Shown here: positions 10,500-21,696 of the stretch, one piece after another
Position numbering within the stretch: the first letter of the stretch is position 1
Layout of the letters: every line of letters starts with the position of its first letter
Position numbers and translations under genes: made by a program
Origin: Pseudisothecium myosuroides
Taxonomy: Eukaryota; Streptophyta; Bryopsida; Hypnales; Lembophyllaceae
Assembly (NCBI GenBank): GCA_951799445.1
Contig: OX637291.1
Coordinates: 1,800,501-1,864,500 of the forward strand
DNA: 64,000 bases
Reading direction: 5' to 3'
The notes under the pieces: model-generated
Databases searched by the model: none
What the model saw: the letters and a program-made list of their open reading frames with translations, nothing else
Told to the model about the DNA's origin: nothing

Positions 10500-11441
10500 A
10501 ACCCCTAAAGGCCCAAGGCTTTTTTTCTGCCAAAAAACCATCAAAACTGCCATTTCTATAGCAAGGAGTAAAAAAAAATGAAAAATGTTTTTTTTTCACA
10601 TCTAACCGTAGGATCTTACACCTAACTAGTATGAAAATGTATGGAAAAAATTTCAGAATTTTTGACCGCTCAGATTGCAAGATATCTGCGTTTAAAGTGG
10701 AAAAAACAAATATTTCAGCACATTGCGGGACTAGATTTTTTGACTTTAAACATTTTTCACTTAAAATTTTTGCACTACAGAGTTTTGTGCTTCAAATCTT
10801 TATAGTGGAGAATTGAGTTGAGAGTCTAGAGAAAAAAAATATATTCAAAAAAACTTAATCATCATTCCTAAAAAATTTATTAAGTAGAAGTAGGTACAAG
10901 ATAGAAGAAAAATCTAAAACATTAATATATTTTAGATGGAATTAAAATACACTAATCCCAATGGTGAGATTGTTCTAGCAAGTAAACTAAACCATGAGAA
11001 TTTATTTATTTTTTTAAATTGCAAAAATAGCATTTAGAAATGAATCCTACAAGTTATTTTTTCCAAGAAGATGCTCTAACTGCCCAAAAAACAAGAATGT
11101 CCATAACTTTTTCATAACAAATCCAAATGAAATGAATCAAAGCTTTCCAGATAAATAAAAATATAATCTACAAGAAAAAAAATATTAAAAAAAAAGAAAT
11201 CAAATTTTTGCCAAATTTTTCTTGCTGCCCGGACTACCCAGTTACGAAAAAAAGTAACATATTTGGCCATAACTTTTGACTCCTATTTCCAAATGTCCTG
11301 AAATTAAGTGCATATGAAAGATATTCCTTGCGCCCACCTTCTATTAAAATATCAACTAAAAATATGGAAATCTCTAGTCACACGGACCTGCCCAAAATTT
11401 CTATATGGCCAAAAAACGCATGCCGGTCCTTTAGGGGTTAA
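10498..11441. mobile_element. TTAA-bounded family A element, copy 1 (nested)
   Basis: TTAA (10498-10501) then CCCCTAAAGG; the right end is CCTTTAGGGG then TTAA (11438-11441). The ~940-bp AT-rich non-coding body shares long ordered similarity with copies at 31892, 33677 (inverted), 47237 and ~51530 (inverted). Shared words include CTGCCATTTCTATAGCAA, TTTTTGACCGC and AAGATGCTC. The signature fits a piggyBac-type MITE: TTAA duplication and termini beginning CCCC. It is inserted inside the CACTA-like element and is therefore younger than it. Confidence 0.8.
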
Positions 11442-11723
11442 ACATCTACTAAAATCCGTCTACTAAAATTATGCTAATGTCACCTAAAACGTGGGTTTCT
11501 TGTAGTGAGAGTGTGTGGAAAGGTATTCCAATTTCATGGATACTCTTCTTTATTTTTCAGAACCAAAATAATAGGTCAACAATTTTTTATTTTTTATTTT
11601 TTAAAGCTTCTTCTATAATCTTGTAAGGACATAGCGGCCAAAAATGAACAATGCACCTATTGTTCTAAAAAGCACATAATTTTTGAATGGTCACCTTATT
11701 CTTAGGTTGGCATCCTTTTAAGG

Positions 11724-12476
11724 TTAACTCCTAAAGGTCTGAAGCACATTTTGGACAGAAATTGTCAAAAATTGCCATGTTTAGGGCAGTGAGAAAAAAA
11801 ATGAAAAAAAAGTTTTATTTTGAAATTCAACTATGCAAGTTTGTAAGAATAAGAATGTACTACTATAAAAAACTTTGAATGCACAAATTGAAAGATTATA
11901 AAGTTTGAAATTAGAAGAATTTTTTGTATCAACCTTGCTTGATTGGTTCATCAAACTTTAACTTCTCCTAGAATGAGATTTTGCGCTGCACATGGGATTT
12001 TTTCATAGTTGCATTCTATATCATGTTAGTTATATACCAGTCAAAATTTAGAAATTATAGGAGAGGAATTTTGCAAATGCTATCTGAAGCTACTTGGCTG
12101 GATGCCTCCAAAATTTTGAACAATATAACTTCTAATTTGGACATCTAGTCTAGAAAAAATTTATATTCCCACCATGGGGGTACATGTTCACACCTTGTGT
12201 CAAAATCTTGTATCAAAATTTTGTGAACACCTAACCAACATTGACTTTGTGTGCAACTATGTGAGCTTTTTTACTTGTATTGAATGGTCATTTGGTCCTC
12301 CAAGAGAGAAAAGATGCTAAAATTTTATATGTGTAAGGAAGTTGCAAGCCTAAAAGATCTAATGAATGACTTTATTGTTAACTATTGAAACAAAAATTGC
12401 ACCTAAGTATTGTTTCAATAATCAGAGTATTTTGGTGAATAACTTGGTCATGGATGTAGCTTCCTTCTAGGGTTAA
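11724..12476. mobile_element. TTAA-bounded family A relative, diverged copy
   Basis: TTAA at 11724 is followed by CTCCTAAAGGTCTGAAG, and the adjacent bases (TTTTGGACAGAAATTGTC, CTGCC-like) resemble the start of family A. The right end is probably TTCTAGGG before TTAA at 12473. The last ~170 bp also resemble 51010-51170 (words TGAATGA, TATTGAAACAAA, AATGCACCTA, TTAGTCATGG). Confidence 0.5.
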
Positions 12477-12681
12477 AGAGTCATAAGAGAGTTTCTGATT
12501 TTATTTGGTCTTATTGGGTGAGCACATATGTACAAATGACTCACCCAATTATTCCCATGATTGTATTGACCGATCGTGAAGAAAAAATACAAGGAAAATA
12601 ATTGGAATTGGGCTCAAATGTGACTAGCCCTAAGCATCCACACCCTGGCACGCCTATTGTAGTCTAGCAAGTCCTTAGCTA

Positions 12682-13098
12682 AGAGCATCCTCAATTTGCG
12701 CAGATTTGAGCCACGACAACTGTAACTTTTGCATGGTTTGCAAAATGGCTACGGAAACTCACCCCAATGCTAACAGCACTTCTCACGTCACCTTCCAGTG
12801 CGTGATATTTCTCGGCTCCAGCACAACAAAAATTGGTCCTTTGCTATGCCCTCCAAACTCCTTTGCACTTCTTGGTCAATACTAAAAATAGAGACGAGGA
12901 GGTCTACAAACGTGGAAGAGCTGCGCAAGAGCTGCCACCACGGTGCCACCTCGCTGTGCAGAGCCTTTTGGGGTTCCAAATCCCGTCGTTGCATTGAGAC
13001 GCTTGAGACGGGAAAAGCCACGCTCAAAAAACGTGGACGGGAATTAAAACTTCATGTACCGTTGTGTCATTTTGGGGGCGTAGCATTGAGGATGCTCT
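12682..13098. mobile_element. MITE with AGAGCATCCTCAAT termini
   Basis: AGAGCATCCTCAAT at the left is matched by ATTGAGGATGCTCT at the right. The ~390-bp interior is more GC-rich than the surroundings. Reading frames across it are not accepted as genes. AGAGCATCNCCA-type ends recur at 14044, 55673-56045 and 56954-57194. Confidence 0.6.
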
Positions 13099-14043
13099 AA
13101 ATCTATGCCCCATCGTCAGTTGGGCAATGGAAAGAAGCACCACAAGCCTCTTCAAAATGAAGCTTGGACACTCAACAATTAAGGCCCGTTGCAGCTCATT
13201 TTTTCCTATTTCACCAGTCATGTGGCTGATGTTGCTTGGCTTTGCAGAGGTAGAAAGAAGGAGCGTCGCATCGTGATTGGGATCCCTAACGGGCCCTCCC
13301 CAATCCCTGTTGCATGTCATTTCTGATGCACCAGGGTGCCGGACTGCCGGTGCTCTTGGCCTTCAGCCTCAGTTATGGTATCCCCTTTTCCTTTGATTCT
13401 TGTCGGATATCATTCAACAGCAGTTGTGGACTTGTGGTAATGTGGTCCATACGAAAAGCTAAAAATATTGAGACAAGCAGATACTATCTAAGAGACAAAC
13501 CCTGTCATCCGTCTTTGACTAAGAAAATGTATCCAAAATAGAGTGGGACAGGTGGCGCTGGCCCTCCAAGGATTGGATTCTTTCTTCATCTTTTTGATAT
13601 GGGAGCTCACCATTTTCGCTGCCCGGATAGAACGTATGTAAATTATCATTTGAAATTCAACTGGTGGGTGGAGAACTGGAGATCCATGAGGCACACTGTC
13701 ATACCAGTGATTGTGTTGATAGATAGAGTTACGGACTGCAGGCAGGCACTGCTGCAACAGTACTCGCAAGGTTGATTGTGTGCAGTCAGATTAGCGAATG
13801 TGAATCTTTGACAAAGGCCCGACAGTACCATTACAGACACATCAGGGCTTGACTTCATCACTCCAGCACAGTAATTTTCACAAAAACTGACACATGATCC
13901 GAGCAACGGTCTTATCCCTGTGGGAGGCAATTTATCAGGTTTTGATTTTATTCTCCTTGAAAAAATGAATAAAAGTGCAAGAGGACAAATAAAAAAACAA
14001 TTAAGAAACGCGAGTTTGGATTACGTCAACGTTCATACTGTAA
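13099..14043. other. Intergenic DNA, no gene supported
   Basis: Several overlapping short reading frames on both strands have no domain, no splice-linked partner and no codon pattern that stands out. Nothing identified. Confidence 0.35.
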
Positions 14044-14200
14044 GAGCATCGCCACGGCGGCTCTCCAAGCAGCTCAAACCCAGTGACTGGTCGCGCGAGG
14101 GTTGAAAATCTGCCCCACTGCAGGCACGTCAAGACGAAATTAATGGCCGGCCACGTCAAGATTTGGAGATGGCCCTGTCAAATGATGTGTGTAGCCCGTG
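14044..14200. repeat. Fragment related to the 55673-56045 MITE
   Basis: It begins AGAGCATCGCCAC and contains GCACGTCAAG, TAATGGCCGGCCA and GTCAAG in the same order as the element at 55673-56045 (GCACGTCAAG, TAATGGCTGGCCA, GTCAAG). No matching right terminus was found downstream. Confidence 0.5.
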
Positions 14201-16098
14201 CCGCGGTATGTGGTTTGATGTAGTTCCCGAGGAAGGGTTCGCCAATCAGTTGCTGGTATTCCAACTCCCGACCCCAACAGGACCGCAAATCCAAGGCTCT
14301 TGAATGCAAAAGAAAAGCATCGGAATACAATAATCGGAACCCGGACCCACAGTGACGCTCGGGATGCTCGGGATGCAACTTGAGAAGGCTTTTTAAATTT
14401 AAGAACATTGAGCATTGGGGCTTGGGATCTGTGCATGCGGACGTTCACAGACTTTGGAGTGTCCCAACCCCGTGCCGGCGTGGGGCGGAAGATTAGCACA
14501 GAAGCCGGTCTCTTTGGAATCACACAGTAAATTCCCACTTGGCGCCTCTCCTTGGAGTGTGAGCCGTAGGGTTGCCCTAAAGAGCGGAAAAACCAGCATG
14601 CATTCTGAGGAGCATGGTTCAAAGTTGGACATCATACTTGCCAACAAGATTGGGATGAAAGCACCACATACAAAGAAGATTTAGTTAAGTGTACAAACAA
14701 GAGTTTCTTTGAATTGGAGCCAACCGCATGCGCAGGCAATAGTTTGAAAGTAAGGTAGACTCTAAACAAAGCAATCCTTTGGAAAAACCGCCACCTTCAA
14801 ATGATAAATCTGAAGAGCTGAGCGTTGTATTAATTGACAGTCTTCAAAGCCTCATTAATTGTTGCTTCTTCATCTTCGAACAAGAAATCAAATAGATTTC
14901 AACCACGCGTAAGGTATGAACTCCAAAAAGTGTCCAAATAAGCATGTGAGCAAGGTTTCGATCATTAGAGTTCCTTTATTTTGTTGGCAATTGGAAGACA
15001 TTCAAATGCATCTTTTCAAACATAGTTTGAAGTGTTGATTGGAGGTGTATCCAAAATCAATTGTAGGCTCTCATATTCAAGCCATTTACAAATGAGTCAA
15101 GCGTATATAGGAGTCACATTTGGATGAATGTCACAATTTTGTAACTAGATATTAGTTAGGAGGAACAAAGGAAAAAAGATAATCCTTCCAAGTTCTGACA
15201 AAGAGGTCTGATGCAAACAACTCTTACCTCAAAAACTTGAAATTCTTTGCCTTCATCAATAGCATCAAGGACCACCTCAACATCTAGAAGATCTTGCATT
15301 TCAACCAACAAAATGCAAGTGCTTCAAGAGATATTTGAGAGCATTGATCGATGCTAAGACTGCATCAACCAAACTGCATCCAATAGTTAGTGTAAGACAT
15401 GAAAAGGCAAGTAGGCAAGTTGGAGGAAGACCTTGTATGCAAAGAACATAAGAAGGTCAAAAGATGTATACATAATGCATTGATTGTTTTCCTGCACAAG
15501 AGTTTAGTCATGGCAATACATATCAGATTTGCGGGTGTCTAGTTAGAAGCCAAAAATATAAGCACTTCATAACATCCTCACAAAGATCATAACTAAAAAT
15601 AGGAAAGTGTCAATCAAAAAACAAAGATGTTGGTAAAAATACTACTTGAAAACTTGCAACCTCTATTCCTCACCAAGTGAACAACTCAAACCTTCTCCAT
15701 ATAATGCATAGACAAGAATGTCAATTAGTAGGCGATATGCAAAAATTACAAACAAGTGTGTAAATAATATATGACATCTTCAAAGAGAGTGCAGTGTGAA
15801 TACCAATATTCAAATCTATAATATCATTTTCAAAGCAATAAAGCCCTCCCCAAGCTGTTAGAGAGAACATGACACAACATTGAGAAATAGAAGAGGTAAT
15901 AAACTATACAACTCTTTGATACTAAAAGATATCAAATAGTCTAAAAGTGCAACCTAAACACAAAAAAACCTACTATCATGCTTTTGAACGGTGAGATCAA
16001 GTGTATCCACTAACTAGTCTCCGTGAGCATGTGCTCTCAAATCATGATGCAAACAAACATGATCTCCACAACTATTGAGATCGTTGTACAAAGATAGT
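14201..16098. other. Intergenic DNA with degenerate dispersed repeats
   Basis: A GC-richer patch (14200-14620) has a long minus-strand frame that starts at TTG and has no recognisable content. Bases ~14960-15090 match the dispersed repeat found in IQD intron 4 (words TTGTTGGCAATTG, GGTGTATCCAAAAT, TAGGCTCTCAT). The rest is AT-rich without identified features. Confidence 0.35.
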
Positions 16099-17120
16099 TT
16101 AAGCACTAAAGGATAGAGGTTTGATTTTCATGGTTTATAAAATACCTATTTGATTGATCATATTGTGAAAAAATATAACAAAGATCAGGCTAAATTTTAT
16201 ATCACCAATATCAATGCAGAATATTGCATGTGTTGGTCAAGAAGTAAATAAAGTCTAACAAAAGAAAATCCCCCAAAAGTGCTAAAAAAATAATTCCTCA
16301 CATTGAGGGGTTAACTCTTAAATAACCAAGGAGCCAAAAAGTGACACTTGGATGATTTTAAGTGCATAAAACATGATGAAGAACTATGTGTTTTCATCCA
16401 ATTTTTATTTATTTGAGAACACTTTGAATGTGTTTACATCAAAGGTTGGTCGAAATTCCCTTATTATTGAGGTATTATTGACTTCTCTAAGAAAGAAGAT
16501 GCCAAAATAGCGGATCACAAAAAATGCTTTTTCAATGTATTTTGGCAACTTGTACCTCCTTGCTTTAAATTTGAATTTTAGCCCAAAAAATGATCTTATT
16601 TGAATTTGAGCTCAACTTATGAAATGAAGTTAACTAAGTCTAATTTCTATTCCAACTTGAAATTTTGAAAAATTTGTAAAGAAACTATTTTTAGCTATTT
16701 GAACTTTGGGCCTATCATATAACCGCGGTATACTAAATTCCTAATTATAGAATGACACAAAATTTTGGATTGCACCATAATGTTCCACACTATAATATAC
16801 ATGTGTGGTGCAATCGTATTGGAGAGACACATCCTGAAATTGATAGATTTTGACTGCCCAATAAACATCATATTCCCATTTCCATGTCTGCACCTAGTTT
16901 CTCAATGATATTCAACCATTAATCTCAGGATTTAACTCTTAAGAGACCAAGACTTCAGAGACGAAAATGACCAATATGATTGATCATACTGAGAAAAATA
17001 TGATCAGATGTGGCCAAATTTTACAATCATCAGATCAGTGAAAAACATTGCATGCATAGGTCAAAAACTATAAAAAAAAAAGGGGGGACAAAAGAAAATC
17101 CCCATACAACCTATTTAAAA
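16099..17120. repeat. TTAA-associated family B repeats (two partial copies)
   Basis: A unit from TTAA 16099 to GAGGGG-TTAA 16311 and another starting TTAACTCTTAAGAG at 16932 share GATTGATCAT(A)TGTGAAAAA, TATCACCA-like, CATTGCATG and TTGGTCAA with 60215-60370 and with 63834-64000. Between them a second TTAACTCTTAAATAACC start lies at 16311. These look like members of one TTAA-targeting family, distinct from family A; the boundaries are uncertain. Confidence 0.45.
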
Positions 17121-17325
17121 CTGCAAAATAAAGCACATTGTTCGAGCATGAACTCGGTTAATCTCTGCATAACTTATCTCAACCTACAAGCGAAATCTAC
17201 AATTCTCCACATTCCAGACACTCAGACGACTTGAGAAGATTTGAAATTTCCTACAAACCAAACGGTTCTCACGCGTTCATTCCAGAGCAGTGGGGAGGCT
17301 CGATTGTTCACAGTACAAAACCCTA

Positions 17326-17895
17326 CTAGACACGATAAAGAGCATCTGAATTGAGTACAGAAGTGCTAATGGTAACAAAGATTTCAATCTTGAGCTGACG
17401 ATGCTCTTCAAAAGACTCCAGACTCTTGTTGCAAGAGTGATAAGCCATCTCAAGAATGTTATACGCGAAGAAAAAGAAACTCAAGAAACTTAACAACATG
17501 GCACACAATACACAACAATCCGATCCAGAATAATAAGCAACCCAGCGTCCAAACCTTCCCAAAGATGCCGCACTTGAAATTTCCCCGCTCGATAGTTCTC
17601 TAACAGGAACAGCAGTCTCAGCAACAGAAGCAAACTTTCCAATTTTCTTCAACTCGAGATCTTCCGCTCGGGATTCACACTCTTCATGCACGCATGCAGG
17701 GTCATGATTTGATTGACAAGCACAATTGTGCCCTAACCCTAACCCTATATAAGAAGTCTCTTCCCACCTCCTCCTACGCGACTGCAACAGCTCCACCTTC
17801 CAAAAATTCTCATAGGAGTGTCTGCTGCGAATGCAATATCGATATCCAAACTGCAAAGGCAACACAAAGCGCATCACACACCCAGAAGCCGCCAT
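17326..17895 (-). CDS. Uncharacterised single-exon protein with a hydrophobic segment
   Basis: A 189-residue frame with a true ATG (sequence MAASGCVMRF at the start) and a TAG stop. I do not recognise a family. Visible are an Arg-rich stretch (residues ~40-44), several Cys residues in the first half, an acidic middle (HEECESRAEDLEL), then a strongly hydrophobic segment near residues 130-150 (VLCAMLLSFLSFFFFAYNIL) and a charged tail. This would suit a single-pass or tail-anchored membrane protein. It is the longest ATG-led frame in its neighbourhood and lies in a locally GC-richer block. An inverted CAGTACTG-type hairpin lies ~115 bp upstream. It could also be one exon of a larger gene or chance. 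Confidence 0.35.
   Translation of the reverse strand: MAASGCVMRFVLPLQFGYRYCIRSRHSYENFWKVELLQSRRRRWEETSYIGLGLGHNCACQSNHDPACVHEECESRAEDLELKKIGKFASVAETAVPVRELSSGEISSAASLGRFGRWVAYYSGSDCCVLCAMLLSFLSFFFFAYNILEMAYHSCNKSLESFEEHRQLKIEIFVTISTSVLNSDALYRV
17731..17747. repeat. Short CCCTAA tandem (three units)
   Basis: CCCTAACCCTAACCCTA, within the frame 17326-17895 where it encodes part of a GLGLG stretch. The plant telomere unit is CCCTAAA, so this is not a telomeric tract. Confidence 0.8.
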
Positions 17896-18009
17896 GAAAA
17901 GTTGAATCCCAGAAACACAAGGATGTATTTCGTGTTTGTTTCAATTCTTCTCGGATTTCAGGAGCCACAGCATTATCATCGATCAGGATATTGTAAGCAC
18001 CGGCACTGG

Positions 18010-18056
18010 CAGTCCAGTGCAATACTGTACTCCAGCAGCACAGTACTGGACTGTCG
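18010..18056. repeat. Inverted repeat CAGTCCAGT...ACTGGACTG
   Basis: CAGTCCAGT and ACTGGACTG flank an inner ACTGT/ACAGT pair, so the segment can fold into an interrupted hairpin. It shares the CAGTACTG core with the cluster at 7036-7081. Confidence 0.65.
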
Positions 18057-18090
18057 AAGATGCAAAACTCGGGTCCTGAGACGACGCTGA

Positions 18091-20435
18091 TTTATCCTAT
18101 TAGTGAGGCCTCAAAATTAGAGTCACTATAATGTTGTGGAATTAGTGTAATAAGGTAGAAACACCCAAAAGTGTCCCTAGACATTTGTTAAATAATGTGT
18201 CCTACAAATGTTTAACTATGATTTGTTGATGAATTTGAAGGCCACATACTTAAATCTGATTCACTGACTGCTGATTTTTGCAGATTTTGGTTCAGGGTGC
18301 ACCTATGTGACAGTTTCAGTGGTTTAGGGAGACAGATTTTTGAAAAATCATAGAAATTACATACCACATCCGAAAAATCTAATTTTTTTTGGAATATTCA
18401 TGATTTTCAGTCGCTAATACTACAAAAATATTATATTTAAGAAAAGATGCCTCCAACTATGCTGAATTGCTAATATTGATGGTTTTGGGTGTTTCCAACA
18501 TATAGTAAATATTTCAGCATGCTCAAATTTGAAATACTGAGTGTGAATTTGATAGGTGCAATTGGCCAAATTCTGCTTTGGTAAGCATCAATTGCAAAGC
18601 CTCTATAATTTTCCATTCTTTTAGTTTGCTTTTGAAGCATTTTATTTTCATTGTTCAATGTGTAAATTTTAGTTTTCTCATGGCTATTCGAATTACTTTT
18701 GGATGTGCTTCCAGTGATAGTAATTTCAAGTTTTTATTATATACTAATTAAAAATTAGCAATCAATTGTGGAGGTCAATATATTAGTTGGACTAAGGATG
18801 CCCTTATAAGATAAATTAATCAATGTAGTGTGAATGATAGAAGAATTGGTTGCACTAGTTAGACTTACGCCAAGTTGACATAGATAGAAGTAAGTGCTAT
18901 TTTAGTATAATTGATTGTAGATTTTTTTTTAAATTGCAATTTGTCATACTACATTTGGTCCATAATTCATGTCACAAAGTAGACCCTTAGAATGCACATG
19001 ACTACTCCTTGCCCTATAATATTAATTCCGGTTCATTTGGTATTTTCACTTGTCCTAATAACTTGTTTACAACTCTAAATTAGTAAAATACTTCAAAAGG
19101 TGATTTTAGGGCTAAAGATGATTTTTTTGTCTTTCAGCTCAAGATGTTTAATTCATTATCTACTTTACAAATAAAAAATTTCTAAAAAATGAAGTTTTTA
19201 ATAAGCAATTTGAAGAAGCATGGATCAATGACCAAAATGCAATACAAACCTTGTGTGTGTTTATATCAAGTTTCTAAATTTTTATTCTTATATTTAAATC
19301 ATATACACCTAATTTTTCTTCAATATGAAATTATGCTTCTATAAAAAATATAGATTTTTTTAACACATTTTATTAGGTAGGACCACCACAATTGCCATAT
19401 CTTTTCAATTTTGAATTTCTATACATTAATGAAACATCAATTTTTTTTGCAATTGTGAGGAGACATTGCTCATTTACTATTAATAGAATAATTTGATATA
19501 ACTCCATGCATTAAAAAGTCTTTACCAAATCATTACGACAAAAAATGATTATCAATATTGTGAACCAAATTGAAGGGAGTATATAGAGATCTCTAATATT
19601 CTATCACTACACCTAAAGCTCTTCAATAGCATTGCTTTAGTGAATAAACTAGCTTCTAAATGTATTTGCACTTATGATTTTAACTGGACTCAAGGAACAT
19701 TTGACTCCAATCAAATGTTCACTTATAATATACATATGGTGAAGGAATGATTCTGAAGGCAACTCTTTTGTAAGCAAGACAAAAATATCCTATTTATAAT
19801 ATGTACAATGCAAAGCTCAGAACATTGTTTGGACATTGATTTTCTTCCTAAATTATTGCCTAAGTATGTTGGTAGCAATTATAATTGAGTCTAATCGAGA
19901 AAGGCTCTCTTGCAAGGCTTCATTATAGAATTCAAAATCTATGTCGCTTGCCCTCGAATAGATAAGTCCTATTTGAGAAGGTGATCTTTCAATTAGGTTT
20001 TCAATAGTTGCATCAGCTTGATTACCACTTGTGTGCTCAAATCACACTTCAAATAACAAGTGCACATTGCAGGTCTTACAAGATAAAATAGTCACCATAT
20101 ATTGACCACATTAAAGCACTAATTTTATTTAAAAAAAGCGGTATGGTTGCTTAAATTGAATTTTCTTGATTTGACTTCAAAGGTAAGCTCTAATACAAGG
20201 CCTTTACATTGCAAAGTTAATCCCCATTTGTTGTAGCAAACTTGCAAAGAACTAGGATAGGTTATTTGCCCATTTCTCATGAACTTCCAAGTTGCACCAA
20301 AATCACACAATAGATGAAACATATGATTATAATTAAACTCCAATTCTATTGTAGGGATAAATAGTAGTCAAGTCATTACTACCAGCACCCATTTTGCATA
20401 TGGGATTTGAATTTTATAGAAATTTAAAAATAAAC
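18091..20435. other. AT-rich intergenic DNA, no gene seen
   Basis: About 2.3 kb with only short frames and no recognisable protein or terminal repeats. Probably old transposon-derived DNA. Confidence 0.35.
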
Positions 20436-21180
20436 TAAAAAAATAGTGGTCTTAAGAAATCAAGATTAAAATTTTTTCTAATTCATTGTAACGTCAAGGG
20501 TTAAATCTCTTTGCTTCCAAAACACGATGAGCCCATTTCCTCAACACAATGAATAAGAATAATTGGCTTTGATCAAAGGGTGATTGAAAGGGGAGGCAAC
20601 TCTAAATTGATAATTGTTGATCAAAAGGAGAGGCAACTTTGAATCCATAATTGCTGAGCGAAAGTGTCATCAGATCACCAACTTCCTTAATCTTTAGGCA
20701 CTGGGCAGGCGTCAACCCCCGTATATGGTCTTACGATTGGACAGGTTTGAATTGATAATTGCTAATCAAAAGAAGAGGCAAGTTTGAATAGATAATTGTC
20801 AATCAAAAGGAGAGGCAACTTTGAATCCATATTTGCTTGATCAAAATAAAATAAAATAAAGAAATAGTGGTCTTAAAAAATCAAGATAAAATTTCTTCTT
20901 CTTTATCGTAACTTCAAGGATTAAATCTCTTTGCCTCCAAAGCACGATGACCCCTTATACCGGTACTCGGCACAATAAATAAGAATAGTTGACTCGGGAA
21001 TTGACTCTGAGTGAAGGGTGATCGAAAGGGGAGGCAAGTTTGAATCGATAATTATTGATCAAAAAGAGAAGCAAGTTTGAATCGATAATTGCTGATCAAA
21101 AGGAGAGGCAGTTTTGAATCGATAATTGCTAATTGAAAGGAGAGGCAGTTTTGAATCGATAACTACTACTCTAGAGAAGT
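20436..21180. repeat. Two ~400-bp duplicated blocks with ~40-bp tandem units
   Basis: Block 1 (from ~20436) and block 2 (from ~20862) both start AATAGTGGTCTTAA and run through TTAAATCTCTTTGC, CACGATGA and GGTGAT(T/C)GAAAGGGGAG. Each ends in tandem ~40-bp units of the form TTTGAATCGATAATTGCTGA then TCAAAAGGAGAGGCA, about four units in block 2. They lie just upstream of STE24 (ATG at 21697). Confidence 0.8.
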
Positions 21181-21585
21181 TTGAGCGTCTATCTTACTCT
21201 AAAAAAGAGAAGTGCTAGAAGGACACATCCTCTCAAAGCATAGCTTTGTGTTCCATCTACTATGCCACATTTAGAAGGGACACCCCAACCTTCATGTTCC
21301 AAGAATGTAATGTCAAGTGACCAAGTTTTTTTTTCTCCCCCCCCCCAAAAAAAAACAACAACAACAGTCGGTTGCGTTTCTGAAGGCAACTGAAGCAACC
21401 CAAGCACAAGTACCCAAACAATAGCAACAGATGGCACTCACACAGCCAACGGAAGACAAAGACTCCGCCTGTTCTCTCCTAGAACATACCAGAGTTCCCA
21501 TTCTCCTTCAAAGCTTGACTCCGTCCGTCATTTAGGGTTTCAGCGATCGGTGTTTGGTCTTGCGTGGTGGCCAAGCTTGCGTCTC

Positions 21586-21606
21586 CGCCATCGCCATCGC
21601 CATCGC
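21586..21606 (+). repeat. (CGCCAT)n in the STE24 5' leader
   Basis: Three and a half copies of CGCCAT within the presumed 5' UTR, ~90 bp before the STE24 start codon. Confidence 0.85.
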
Positions 21607-21696
21607 TTCTCTATTGTCCCTGCAAACCTCTTCTGTGTCTATTACTTCGATTTCGGAGCATGTGATTGCGCTCTCTATTTGCATCGCTCACTCACA

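Larger units (their letters stand above)
10330..11507. mobile_element. CACTA-like non-autonomous DNA transposon (host of a nested element)
   Basis: The left end begins CACTATAAGAAA and the right end, reverse-complemented, CACTACAAGAAA, the canonical En/Spm (CACTA) terminus. The terminal inverted repeats extend ~65 bp with about six mismatches (through ATTTTAGTAGAC). A 3-bp duplication AGA flanks both ends (10327-10329 and 11508-11510), the target size expected for CACTA. No transposase is present. Most of the interior is a nested TTAA-bounded element (10498-11441). Confidence 0.85.

Noticed and set aside
12788..13320. Overlapping frames on both strands around 13 kb
   Set aside because: Most lie inside the AGAGCATCC-bounded MITE; none has a domain or a consistent frame beyond it.
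14140..14622. 160-codon minus-strand frame
   Set aside because: Starts at TTG, has no recognisable domain, and overlaps a repeat related to the MITE at 55673-56045; probably chance in a GC-richer patch.
17731..17747. Interstitial telomere repeat
   Set aside because: Only three CCCTAA units, not the plant CCCTAAA unit, and within a candidate coding frame.
21550..21696. N-terminal extension of STE24 by 49 residues
   Set aside because: Begins at GTG, is low-complexity (CGCCAT repeat) and is absent from the family; the ATG at 21697 matches the known N-terminus.
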